Positions 53,297 to 61,454 of a DNA stretch of 64,000 nucleotides are shown here, piece after piece. Below the pieces are notes generated by a model. The model saw only the letters and a program-made list of their open reading frames with translations. It searched no databases and was not told where the DNA came from. The stretch is from Archangium sp. (lineage in GTDB: Bacteria; Myxococcota; Myxococcia; Myxococcales; Myxococcaceae): contig JAUXRX010000017.1 in the NCBI GenBank assembly GCA_030681645.1, positions 496,001 to 560,000 of the forward strand. Reading direction: 5' to 3'. Positions within the stretch are counted from its first letter, which is position 1. Each line of letters opens with the position of its first letter. The position numbers and the translations under genes are program-made.

Positions 53297-55584
53297 CTCT
53301 CGCCTCCGGTGTCGATGTCGCGCGTGATGCCCAGGACGATGACGGGCAGCGGGAGCTCCTGACGCAGCACCGCCCGCCCCGTCTTGCGCCAGGAGCCCTT
53401 CACCTTCACCTCGGCCAGCACGCTGGCCGCGGAGGGGAACTCGTAGCTGTCGGCCACCACGCGCTGCTGCCACTTCACGAGGTGCGTGAAGTCCTCGCCC
53501 ACCTTGATGCCTTGGGCGCTGTCCACCTCGAAGCCCACCATCACCACGTTCTTCTGCGCCCCACGCGCCTGAGCGGCGTTCAACGTCTCGAGGTCCGCCG
53601 TGTAGCCGAGCCCCACCACCACCTTCACCTGGTTGCCGGCGAGGTTCGCGTGAGGGAACGGCCCCACGGTGATGGATCCACCCAGCACCAGGTGCGGCCC
53701 CGACGGGGCGTTCCCCGTGGAGGTCACGTACACGTTGCGGCCCTCGAGATGATCCAGCCCGGTGACGTTGAATGCGGTGTTGATGTTCCCCTCTCCGGCC
53801 ACGGCGCAGTCCACCGCGAAGGTGGCGCCCGCAGTGCGCGCGGTAATCGGCGCGTCGGTGCTGGGGTCCTGGTCGCGCAGCCACATGCGTTCAATGAAGG
53901 TGGTCCCGCCGCGCCGCACGGCAAGGAACACCACATCTCCGTCGACGGTTGGCACGGTGGTGACGCTCAACACCTTGTCGCCGTCGAAGTACTCGTTGAT
54001 GGGGTCGATTCCGGTGGTGTGTCGAGCCCACGCGTACCCGGCCGCCGTCGGGGTGCAGCTGAGGAGCACGCCGTCGGAGCGTACCGCCCACACCACGCCC
54101 CACGGCTGCTTCTGGAAGCACCAGCTCACCAGCGCCTTGTCTCCGCGGAAAAGGTGCTCGGCGTGCCAGGACACGTCCTGGGAGCGGTACGAACCACCCT
54201 CCGACTGCGCCAGCGCCACCACCCCGCGGCCCTTCGCGCGCGTGTAGAGCACCGTGCCGTTGATGAGCAGCGGCGGCAGCGAGCTCGCCCCCGTCTCGTC
54301 TTCCATCCGCGCCTCGATGGTCTCCGGCGAGATGACGCCAGCCTCTCCACCCCCGATGCTCCAGACCGATGTGTCGGTGAAGACCAGCAGCCGCCGCGCC
54401 GCCACCATGTGGCGCACCCGCTCCCGCCGGCGCGCGTAGAGGTCGAACTCGAGCGGACCGCTGGCCGGGATGAAGGGCGGGAAGGGAGCGTCGTGGTTGC
54501 CCCAGTCGTCCACCGCGGAGGACCAGAGGGTGCTGAAACGCTTGCTGGAACCGCCCCACCAGCGCCGCTGAGCGAAGAACGCCACCGAGGCCGGGTATTC
54601 ACCCAGCTGGAAGGGGCGATCGCCACGCAGGGGCGGCCGGAGGTAGTCGGGCTCCCTCGCGTCGTCGACGAAGGTGGCGGCGTACTGCGTGGTGCCGATG
54701 AAGCCGAAGAGCTTGCCGCGGCCCCGGTAGTACACGATGCCCACGGGGGTCCAGTTGACGTGGTTGGCCAGGCTCCCGACGACTGGCCCGAAGGTGGGGT
54801 GGCGGAGCTTGATGTTCTTCTTCGCGCTCGCGTCGGACGACGCCCCCAGCACCAGCAGGTTGTCAGCGGGGATGGTGGCCACGCTGGGTCGACTGGTGCC
54901 GTCGAAGTACTCCGTCACGTCCACGGCCGTCGACTCGACCACCTCCCCCGTGACGTTGTGCTTGAGGAGCGCGCTGGCCTTGTACTTCCACTCTCTCACC
55001 GGGTGATCGGCGTCGTCGGCGAAGAGCACGTCGGCCGGCAGGTCCTGCAGCATGGGCGGGAGGCGGAGGTTCCCGTCCTTGTCTTTGAACACCGGGGTGA
55101 GCGACTGCGTGCCGCCGATGGTGTCCGCCGGCGGCCCGTACCGCGTTTCCACCATCACCCACGCCACCGACAGGCCCACCACCGGCGCGCGCAGTTCTCG
55201 CGGGTCGTAGCTGGGGTGGGCGAGGAAGAGCACCAGCCCCACCTGCGCCCAGGTGAGCGCGGGCAGGTCGGCGGCGCGGAACGGCGTCGCCACCTCGGTG
55301 CCCGTGTAGCCGCTCGTCGGGTGGTGCACCCTCACGTAGTACTCGCCGAACTCGAGCACGTACGAGAGGTCATCGCTGAAGTTGAAGGGGATGAGCACCA
55401 CGTCGGCGAGCTTCGCGGTGGCCAGCTTGAGCGTGCCCGGGCGGGTGACAGCCGAGCCCTGCAGCGAGACGAAGTGATTGAGCAGCTGCCGCGCACCGTG
55501 GCGCCACAGCTCGAGGTCCGTCCGCCCGTACAGGTACGGGGAGAGCTCGCCGGCGGAGAATGAGGTCTGACGATCGACGGCCAT
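53293..55584 (-). CDS. Tail tubular protein B (tail nozzle)
   Basis: 763 aa. The N-terminal block TSFSAGELSPYLYGRTDLELW, then NHFVSLQGSAVTRPGTLKLA, is the signature of podoviral nozzle/stabilisation proteins (T7 gp12-like). Further blocks LIPFNFSDDLSYVLEFGEYYVRV and FFAQRRWWGGSS are also typical. It forms the distal end of the short tail, through which DNA leaves. Length is normal for the family. It follows tail tubular protein A closely and overlaps the next gene by four bases. Confidence 0.9.
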   Translation of the reverse strand: MAVDRQTSFSAGELSPYLYGRTDLELWRHGARQLLNHFVSLQGSAVTRPGTLKLATAKLADVVLIPFNFSDDLSYVLEFGEYYVRVHHPTSGYTGTEVATPFRAADLPALTWAQVGLVLFLAHPSYDPRELRAPVVGLSVAWVMVETRYGPPADTIGGTQSLTPVFKDKDGNLRLPPMLQDLPADVLFADDADHPVREWKYKASALLKHNVTGEVVESTAVDVTEYFDGTSRPSVATIPADNLLVLGASSDASAKKNIKLRHPTFGPVVGSLANHVNWTPVGIVYYRGRGKLFGFIGTTQYAATFVDDAREPDYLRPPLRGDRPFQLGEYPASVAFFAQRRWWGGSSKRFSTLWSSAVDDWGNHDAPFPPFIPASGPLEFDLYARRRERVRHMVAARRLLVFTDTSVWSIGGGEAGVISPETIEARMEDETGASSLPPLLINGTVLYTRAKGRGVVALAQSEGGSYRSQDVSWHAEHLFRGDKALVSWCFQKQPWGVVWAVRSDGVLLSCTPTAAGYAWARHTTGIDPINEYFDGDKVLSVTTVPTVDGDVVFLAVRRGGTTFIERMWLRDQDPSTDAPITARTAGATFAVDCAVAGEGNINTAFNVTGLDHLEGRNVYVTSTGNAPSGPHLVLGGSITVGPFPHANLAGNQVKVVVGLGYTADLETLNAAQARGAQKNVVMVGFEVDSAQGIKVGEDFTHLVKWQQRVVADSYEFPSAASVLAEVKVKGSWRKTGRAVLRQELPLPVIVLGITRDIDTGGER

Positions 55585-55587
55585 GGC

Positions 55588-56196
55588 TCAACTCCGGGTG
55601 CGAGTCACCTCAGCAAGCGGAGGGGGAGAGGGAACGGCGCTGTTCAGGTCGGCCGCCGCTGCGATCCGCTGGAACTTCTCGGCCTGACTCTCGAACCACT
55701 GCGCCAGCTGGGGCTTCACCGGCACCGACATCGCCAGGTAGCTGGCCAGCTGCCACACCACCGCCGCGACGAAGGACGGCGGGAAGAGCCCCACCTCGGG
55801 CACCTGCGCGCTGTAGATGAGCTCCGCGTCGGGCTCGTCGGTGAGGATGAGGTTGCCGGTGCCCGCGTCGTTGAGTTCCCAGTCGAAGGGAATGGCCGTG
55901 CCCGGAGGCGTGGGGCGCATGCTCGAGACAATCTCGTGGGCCTTGAGCATCCGCGCCGGCGCCACGTAGACGTAGTCCCAGTGGGTGCGCTCCTCGGTGG
56001 AGAGCGCCAGCACGGAGCGCCTGGTGGTGAAGCGCCACGCCCGCGACGCGAGAACGAAGTCACGCGCCAGCGGGTAGTAGAGGGCGCACATCTGCGCCTC
56101 GGTCGACTCTTCGGTCAGCGAGGTGATCACCTGCCGCTGGCCAGCGAAGCCCAGCGCCAGGTTGCAGAGCTGGACTTCAGTCGTGACCGTGGCCAT
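55588..56196 (-). CDS. Tail tubular protein A (head-tail adaptor)
   Basis: 202 aa. VQLCNLALGFAGQRQVITSLTEEST, QMCALYYPLARDFVLASRAWRF and TRRSVLAL match the T7 gp11-type adaptor that binds the portal and nozzle. IPFDWELNDAGTGNLILTDEPDAELIYSAQV is the family's central domain. The protein is complete. Three bases separate it from the nozzle gene. Confidence 0.9.
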   Translation of the reverse strand: MATVTTEVQLCNLALGFAGQRQVITSLTEESTEAQMCALYYPLARDFVLASRAWRFTTRRSVLALSTEERTHWDYVYVAPARMLKAHEIVSSMRPTPPGTAIPFDWELNDAGTGNLILTDEPDAELIYSAQVPEVGLFPPSFVAAVVWQLASYLAMSVPVKPQLAQWFESQAEKFQRIAAAADLNSAVPSPPPLAEVTRTRS

Positions 56197-56212
56197 GGGC
56201 TACCTCGCGCGC

Positions 56213-56593
56213 TTACTTGGCGTCGTCTTCCTGCCGGACCGGCTTGCCGTCGTTGCCGACCTCGGTCCAGGTGGGCGAGGGAACCTCGTTGGTGACGCTG
56301 ATGACCGAGCCGGCCTCGATGAGCCCCTTCCGGTAGCAGGGCGCGTTCACGCGGTACCGCTTCGTGCCCTTGTACTTCTCGGGCACCGCGAGGGGCTTGC
56401 GCTTGCCGGGGGCCCGCTGGCCAGCTGGGCTCTTCCCCTTCAGCGCCGCCTTCAGCGTCTCGATCTCCGCCAGGGCGGCCTCGAGCTGGCCGCGGAGCTT
56501 GCGGTCGTTCGCCGACTCCTTCACCACAGGGGCCGCATCGGCCTCGGGCGCCTCGGTCTCGGGGGTCTTCTCGTTCTTCGCCGGCTTCGCCAT
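56213..56593 (-). CDS. Small structural-region protein, 126 aa
   Basis: 126 aa. Charged, disordered N-terminus (Glu/Ala/Pro-rich), a coiled coil (KLRGQLEAALAEIETLKAALKG), then a compact beta-rich C-terminus (YRVNAPCYRKGLIEAGSVISV). Its place between capsid and tail adaptor genes suggests a head accessory role; no family recognised. Confidence 0.65.
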   Translation of the reverse strand: MAKPAKNEKTPETEAPEADAAPVVKESANDRKLRGQLEAALAEIETLKAALKGKSPAGQRAPGKRKPLAVPEKYKGTKRYRVNAPCYRKGLIEAGSVISVTNEVPSPTWTEVGNDGKPVRQEDDAK

Positions 56594-56625
56594 GGGTGCG
56601 TCTCCTGACTGCGTGGAACTGCGAA

Positions 56626-56701
56626 TAGCGGCGGCTGGATTTGAACCAGCGATCTCCGTCGTATGAAACCGGCGGGGACGACCGTGCTCCCCTACGTCGC
56701 A
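56626..56701 (-). tRNA. tRNA-like sequence with CAT anticodon (Met/Ile2 type), imperfect
   Basis: Minus strand, 76 nt. T arm: 5-bp stem with TTCAAAT loop, flanked by GCTGG and CCAGC. D stem GGGG/CCCC, anticodon loop TTCATAC giving CAT with U33 and A37. The acceptor stem has mismatches at 1:72 (T-T) and 5:68 (A-C), and the anticodon stem one G-A mismatch and one T-G pair; CCA is not encoded. It may be a working phage tRNA, a tRNA-like structure or a decaying one. Initiator tRNA is unlikely since the three G-C anticodon-stem pairs are missing. Confidence 0.5.
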
Positions 56702-56788
56702 TCACCCACCTGGGGGCGGCCCCAGGTGTCCAGCACTTCAGGCGGGGTATCGAGCGCGCGCCGCTCACCCCTCGGGTGGATTCAGCTG

Positions 56789-57247
56789 TTAGACGGTCGG
56801 GTTGCTCGGCCGCGCGTCCTTGTTCGGGATGAGCGCCGCGAACACGTTGCCCGCGGTCGTGGTGGCCGTCGCGATGACGTACTGCAGGCCCATGTACCGC
56901 TTGGTGAAGCCAGGCGGCAGGCCCAGCTTGATCTGCTTGCCCACGGTGAGCCCGGCGATCGCCAGCGCGCCCGTGCTCTGCAGCACCTCCACGTTGGTGG
57001 TGAGCCCTTCGTCGTCAGCCTGGATGAGCTGGAAGTCGATGGTGGCCGCGCCGCCGGAGGTCACCGCCGTGGTGATCTGCACGAACAGGTCGATGAGGCT
57101 CCGTCCGATGTCGTTGAGGACGAGGTTGCCCTTGCTGTCCACCTCGGTGAGCGAACCCAGGTCGACCGACTTGCTGCAGAGGACGGTGGAGGCCACCGCC
57201 GCGATGGACTGCTTGTCCGAGAAGACGTTGGCTTTGTCGAGCATCAT
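56789..57247 (-). CDS. Bbp16-like capsid cement protein
   Basis: 152 aa from one of two adjacent ATGs (57247 or 57244), preceded by GAGGA. MMLDKANVFSDKQSIAA, then KSVDLGSL, then the beta-rich core ATIDFQLIQADDEGLTT and GFTKRYMGLQYVIA, matching the capsid cement proteins of BPP-1-like podoviruses (Bbp16). It should decorate and stabilise the capsid. It lies directly after the major capsid gene, as in those phages. Confidence 0.82.
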   Translation of the reverse strand: MMLDKANVFSDKQSIAAVASTVLCSKSVDLGSLTEVDSKGNLVLNDIGRSLIDLFVQITTAVTSGGAATIDFQLIQADDEGLTTNVEVLQSTGALAIAGLTVGKQIKLGLPPGFTKRYMGLQYVIATATTTAGNVFAALIPNKDARPSNPTV

Positions 57248-57340
57248 GGTGGTGTTCCTCGCTTCGTGGTGCTGCGTTGTTACCGCCGAAAGCCCCGCCA
57301 CCACGAAGGCGACGGGGCTCAGAGCGGAGAACCGAAGGGC

Positions 57341-58333
57341 TTAGGTGACGATCGCCTCGGTGTTCAGCAGCGCGTCGGTCCACCGGATGGGCATGCCCAT
57401 GAAGGTGGTGACCGGCTGGCCCTCGATCTGCTCGATCTTCAGCGTCGAGTTCGCCGCCGAGTCCTGCGCCTGCAGGTGGAGGTACGTCGCCACCAGCCGG
57501 TTGCAGTAGATGACCGTCCGGCCCGCGCTGAAGTCCTGCAGCGCGTAGGCGGCCTTGATCATGTCCTGGATGAGCAGCTTGCCCGTGGCCGCGATCGCGC
57601 TCGTGTCGATGTTGCACAGGCGCACCAGGTACCTGCTGTCCTTCACGCACATGCCCACCTTCCACGTCCAGTGGTCGCGCAGCGCGAGGAACTTCTTCCC
57701 GTCCGCGTCCTCCACGTACTCCTCGCCCATGTCCTTGTGCTCGAGCCCGGCCTTCGAATCCTTCGGGTACATCATGAAGACCGTCTCGGGGCTCCAGTTG
57801 ATGAACCACATCGAGGTCTGGTCGGCACCCGACGCGGCGATCGACGAGTCGATGATCTGGTTCGGGTACGGGCCCGCGATGACATCGAGCCGCGGCGTGA
57901 GCCCCTGGAACTTCTCCGGGGTCGCCTCGGTCGAGTGGTAGAAGGCGCCCGTCTCGATCTCGTGCGTGAAGGCCTGCAGGAACGCCGTCGCCTCGCTCGC
58001 GCGGAACGCGTCCGGGTTGCCCGAGAGCTCCGCCAGCGCGGAATCGACCTCAGCGCGCCCCTCGAGCATGCCGCACGTCTCGGTGATCTGCTGCGTGCGG
58101 CTCTTGGAGGCGTTGATGCCCTCGTTGAACTTGCGCCACCCGATGCTCGGCAGGCCCGTGCGGCTGGTGAACTTGTGCCCGGTGGGCAGGTTGCCCATCA
58201 CCCATGTGGCGTCCTTCAGGAGCGGCGAGCGCTTCATCATCTGCTCGACCACGATGTCGATCTTCCCATCGGGGTCCATCAGCTTCGCGACATCAGCCAG
58301 GGTGGGGTTGGTCGCGGCGGTTGCGGTCGTCAT
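57341..58333 (-). CDS. Major capsid protein (Bbp17/P22-like)
   Basis: 330 aa. LADVAKLMDPDGKIDIVVEQMMKRSPLLKDATW and PTGHKFTSRTGLPSIGWRKFNEGI at the N-terminus, GAFYHSTEATPEKFQGLTPRLD, MWFINWSPETVFMMYPKDSKAGLEHKDMG and FMGMPIRWTDALLNTE at the end follow the BPP-1-type major capsid protein, an HK97-fold. It is flanked by scaffold and cement genes in the usual order. AAAGGAGC lies upstream of the ATG. Expected to be the most abundant late product. Confidence 0.9.
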   Translation of the reverse strand: MTTATAATNPTLADVAKLMDPDGKIDIVVEQMMKRSPLLKDATWVMGNLPTGHKFTSRTGLPSIGWRKFNEGINASKSRTQQITETCGMLEGRAEVDSALAELSGNPDAFRASEATAFLQAFTHEIETGAFYHSTEATPEKFQGLTPRLDVIAGPYPNQIIDSSIAASGADQTSMWFINWSPETVFMMYPKDSKAGLEHKDMGEEYVEDADGKKFLALRDHWTWKVGMCVKDSRYLVRLCNIDTSAIAATGKLLIQDMIKAAYALQDFSAGRTVIYCNRLVATYLHLQAQDSAANSTLKIEQIEGQPVTTFMGMPIRWTDALLNTEAIVT

Positions 58334-58364
58334 GGTGCGTGCTCCTTTTCAAAAGGGAAGTCGG

Positions 58365-58958
58365 TTACTTCTTCGGGTACAGCGCGGCCTGGAGGGTCCG
58401 GGTCTTCACGGCGGGAGGCGTCGCGCCCGTCCCGCCGATGGTGTCCTCGCCCATCGCCTTGCCCACGCGGGCGAACGCGCGGAAGAAGTCGGGGTTGTTG
58501 TCGAGGCCCGTGGCCTTGAGCAGCTTGGCGAGCGGCTCTCCGCCGAACTTCATGACGGCCTTCGTGGCCGCCGTGCGCGACGCGGGGAGGTTGGTGCCGC
58601 CGAACTCGGCGTCCTTGGTGATCTCCTCCACCCACTTCGTTTCCTGCTGGGTGTAGCGGGCCTCGTCAGCCTCGAGCGCGGCCTTCTGCTCGCTGAGGAA
58701 CACGTCGAGCACCTTCTGCCCGGCGGCGCTGTCGAGCTTCAGCTCCGCGGCCGTGGCCTTGAACGTCTCGAGCAGCTTGGGCCCCACCTTCAGCCCCTCG
58801 GGCACCTTGAACTCGACCGCCGCCGGCGGCGTCGCACCAGCCGCGGGCGGGGTGCCACCAGCGGGCGGAGGAGCCGCACCACCAGCCGCGGGTGGCGTGC
58901 CAGGCGCACCACCAGCGGGAGCACCACCTGCAGCGGGAGCGTTGGTGTTCGTCGTCAT
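58365..58958 (-). CDS. Capsid scaffold/assembly protein
   Basis: 197 aa. N-terminal 45 residues are Pro/Ala/Gly repeats (AAGGAPAGGAPGTPPAAGG). A helical region (LLETFKATAAELKLDS, VFLSEQKAALEADEARYTQQE) is followed by WVEEITKDAEFGG and NPDFFRAFARVGKAMGEDT, a pattern found in the scaffold proteins encoded just upstream of major capsid genes in many phages. It should act in procapsid assembly and leave before maturation. It is the first gene of its operon; bipartite motif copy C ends four bases before the ATG. Confidence 0.82.
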   Translation of the reverse strand: MTTNTNAPAAGGAPAGGAPGTPPAAGGAAPPPAGGTPPAAGATPPAAVEFKVPEGLKVGPKLLETFKATAAELKLDSAAGQKVLDVFLSEQKAALEADEARYTQQETKWVEEITKDAEFGGTNLPASRTAATKAVMKFGGEPLAKLLKATGLDNNPDFFRAFARVGKAMGEDTIGGTGATPPAVKTRTLQAALYPKK

Positions 58959-58962
58959 GCGC

Positions 58963-58994
58963 CCAAGAGTCGGGCGCGCGGGGGACGCTTTCCG
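58963..58994 (-). promoter_or_regulatory. Bipartite late motif, copy C
   Basis: Minus strand: CGGAAAGCGTCCC (58994-58982), ten bases, GACTCTTGG (58971-58963), four bases, then the scaffold ATG at 58958. Lies in an 86-base gap, one of few in the late region. Confidence 0.7.
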
Positions 58995-59044
58995 CCTGAG
59001 GGGTTGAGCCGGTCCCTCTCCCCTTCCGGCTCAACCCCTCGAGC

Positions 59045-59362
59045 TCACTCCTCCGCGGCAAGCGCGGCCTTGTTCTCCGCCTCGAGCAGCAGGGCCGCTT
59101 CGCGCGCGTCCTGCGCCGCTTCCTCGAGCATGAGCAGGTACTTCATCGGCGCCACCTTCTGCGCCTCCTGCATCAGGTCGAGGCCTTGAGCTCGCCGGCC
59201 TTCCTTGAAGGCGCTGGTGAGCGCGTCACCCGTGAAGGTGGAGGCGAAGACCCCAGAGTCCTGCATCGTGCGCCAGTAGAAGCGCCGCCCGGGCCGGCTG
59301 GAGAGCACCGTGCGCAAGTCGTTCACCCGCGTGATGCGGTCGTGCTCCTTCACCTGGCTCAT
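59045..59362 (-). CDS. Bbp19-like phage protein
   Basis: 105 aa. LRTVLSSRPGRRFYWRTMQDSGVFASTF and AFKEGRRAQGLDLM match the small Bbp19-type protein encoded beside the portal gene in BPP-1-like podoviruses (GR-F/Y...G.F..SF, EGRR..GL). Function unknown; possibly head assembly. ATG overlaps the portal stop (ATGA). The C-terminal tail is an Ala/Glu-rich helix. Confidence 0.8.
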   Translation of the reverse strand: MSQVKEHDRITRVNDLRTVLSSRPGRRFYWRTMQDSGVFASTFTGDALTSAFKEGRRAQGLDLMQEAQKVAPMKYLLMLEEAAQDAREAALLLEAENKAALAAEE

Positions 59363-61053
59363 GCGACCCCCAGCCCGCGCTGCATCGTGGTGAGCGCGTT
59401 GTTGCCCTCGGTGTCCGTCTCGCTGAGGGTCTTCACCGTCTTCGCCTGCTCGGCCTCGGCCGCCACCCGCTGCATCTTCGCCTGCGCTGCAGCGCGCGCC
59501 TTGCGGATCGCCGCGATGACATCCTTCGGCCGCACGCTCTCCGGCGGCACGCCCAGCATGCCCGCGTACTGCAGCACGATGGCGTCGATGTCGAGGTTGT
59601 CCAGCACGGTGGGATCGAGCGCCGCGATGCCTCCCACGAAGGAAACCAGCCGCTCCACACCCGTGGTGCCCAGGAGCTTCTGCGCCTGCGCCATGATGGA
59701 GATGTACTCGACCCTCATCTCCATGCCCTCAATCTCCTGAGGCGGAGGCGGCAGCAGACCCCGCCGAAAGAGGATGGCCAGCACGCGGTCAATGACCGGG
59801 TCGAGCAGCTCATCCGCCAACGACTCGAGCACCGTGCCCAGCTGCAGCAGCTTCTCCTCCCGCCGCTCGATGACCTCTCTGGCCGTCATCGTGCCATCGC
59901 TCTCGGAGAGCATCAGCCAGAGGTCCGCGAAGTAGGCGCGCTTGATGCGCACCTCGTGCTCCACCTTCTGCGCCCCGAAGACAGTCATCGCCGCGGGGTT
60001 GATTTCGATGGCCGGCCGGACAATCTGCCCGGTCGCCGTGTCGGGCACGTACACCTCCGCCCCAGGGAGCAGCGACACCGGGGAGTTCTTCAGCGACGCG
60101 GGCACCTGCATGGGCGGGTTGACGATTTTCTCCGCCGCCTGTGCGCCGCGCTTCTCGAGCTGCTGCAGCGCCTTGCAGTCGCCCTGCGCCTGCCACCCGG
60201 GCCCGAAGCCGTACACGTCTTCGCCGGTGACTTCCCACCGCGGGCACATCACGGGGAACTCCTCGTAGCCGGCCTCACGGAGCGGCTTGTCGGCGTTGGC
60301 TTCGAACCAGCACGAGCTCCACCCCATGCCGCCGGCGCCGAGCTGCCCGGGCACCACGTCCGCGTTGGGCTGGATGACCTGCACCACGTCGACGTGCGAG
60401 TCCAGGTTGCGATTCCTGTGCATGCCCTGCACGGAGGTGCTGCAGTTCTCGAGACCGAAGAGCCGCACCACCTGTGACACCGTGAGGCGCACCTCGCGGA
60501 AGATGCAGTCGATGTTTCCCCGCGGGCCCGCCGCCAGGCAGTAGCTCCCGATGGGGAAGTTGTACGTGCGGATGCCGTCCTCCTCGTCCTCCTCCACGTA
60601 CATCGCGGTGGTGCCGAAGGGACCCAGGTCGCTGTAGACGCCGTGCAGCCCCTTGTAGAAGTTGGAGCGCGACATCGCGTCACGCAGGATGCGCTCCACC
60701 TCCGCCAGCCACACCTTCACCGCGGGCAGCTCGTTCAGCTTCGGGTCAGGCAGGGTGAGGCGGAACCACGGCCGCGAGGGGCTGGTGATGCCCGACATCA
60801 TGCCGGCGGCCAGCGTGCGCTGCGCGTCGAGCGGCGTGGAGTTGGTGATGGCCGTGTGCTTCTTGTCGCCCCGGTTGGTGTCGGTGAGGTTGTCCCGGAA
60901 GGCGCGCGGGCGCTGGTGCTGGGCGATTTCACGCCACACCGACAGCCAGGAGGCGCGCTCCGTCTTCAGCGCGGCCAGCCGGCTCCGGTAGCCCGCGATG
61001 CGCTCCGCCACCCTCTGCGCAGGCGTCTGCGTCTTCGTCTCGGTGTCGGCCAT
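59359..61053 (-). CDS. Portal (head-tail connector) protein
   Basis: 564 aa from the ATG at 61053; an extended frame upstream lacks codon bias. WLSVWREIAQHQRPR, LDAQRTLAAGMMSGITSPSRPWFRLTLPD, NFYKGLHGVYSDLGPFGTTAMYVEED, YGFGPGWQAQGDCKALQQLEKR and TMTAREVIERREEKLLQLG follow the T7/BPP-1-type head-tail connector. It forms the dodecameric ring at one capsid vertex that docks terminase and the tail tube. Size is normal. Overlaps the next gene by four bases. Confidence 0.93.
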   Translation of the reverse strand: MADTETKTQTPAQRVAERIAGYRSRLAALKTERASWLSVWREIAQHQRPRAFRDNLTDTNRGDKKHTAITNSTPLDAQRTLAAGMMSGITSPSRPWFRLTLPDPKLNELPAVKVWLAEVERILRDAMSRSNFYKGLHGVYSDLGPFGTTAMYVEEDEEDGIRTYNFPIGSYCLAAGPRGNIDCIFREVRLTVSQVVRLFGLENCSTSVQGMHRNRNLDSHVDVVQVIQPNADVVPGQLGAGGMGWSSCWFEANADKPLREAGYEEFPVMCPRWEVTGEDVYGFGPGWQAQGDCKALQQLEKRGAQAAEKIVNPPMQVPASLKNSPVSLLPGAEVYVPDTATGQIVRPAIEINPAAMTVFGAQKVEHEVRIKRAYFADLWLMLSESDGTMTAREVIERREEKLLQLGTVLESLADELLDPVIDRVLAILFRRGLLPPPPQEIEGMEMRVEYISIMAQAQKLLGTTGVERLVSFVGGIAALDPTVLDNLDIDAIVLQYAGMLGVPPESVRPKDVIAAIRKARAAAQAKMQRVAAEAEQAKTVKTLSETDTEGNNALTTMQRGLGVA

Positions 61054-61057
61054 CGGC

Positions 61058-61450
61058 TTACCCTCCCAGCAGCGACGTGCCACCAGCCGGCGGCATCGCG
61101 TTGAAGTCACCCAGCAGCATCGATTCCTTGCGCGAGCCCCGACGCGCCCGCGTCACGAGGCCCGTCTGTGCGTCGCGAAGCGCGATGTCGGCCACGTCGT
61201 CAGGCAGCGCCTTGGAGCGGTCCAGCGCGCGGTTGCGCCAGAGCGCCTGGAGCTGATCCGGGGTGAGCCCCGACATCTCCTTCATCTGCGCGTGCCACGC
61301 GTCGGCCGCACCCTCGGGCGCACCCGTGGCCGTGGCGTCGCCGTAGGAGCCGGTGATGCGGCTCTTCAGCAGCGCCGCGCGCGCGCGCACCTTCTCCGCG
61401 GCAATCTCCGCCGGCGTGGTGGGCACATAGTTGACGTTCGTTCCAGCCAT
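61058..61450 (-). CDS. Small protein between terminase and portal genes
   Basis: 130 aa from the ATG at 61450, with GGGAGTG upstream. Helical, charged (PAEIAAEKVRARAALLKSR, LTPDQLQALWRNRALDRSK), with a C-terminal FNAMPPAGGTSLLGG tail. Its position suggests a head-assembly accessory; no family recognised. Confidence 0.68.
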   Translation of the reverse strand: MAGTNVNYVPTTPAEIAAEKVRARAALLKSRITGSYGDATATGAPEGAADAWHAQMKEMSGLTPDQLQALWRNRALDRSKALPDDVADIALRDAQTGLVTRARRGSRKESMLLGDFNAMPPAGGTSLLGG

Positions 61451-61454
61451 GGTG

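Noticed and set aside
56626..56701. Initiator tRNA reading of the CAT tRNA-like sequence because of the 1:72 mismatch
   Set aside because: Three consecutive G-C pairs in the anticodon stem are missing and there are other mismatches.
59005..59030. CCCTCTCCCC-like stretch in the prophage resembling the host REP family
   Set aside because: There is no inverted partner arm; chance match in a GC-rich gap.
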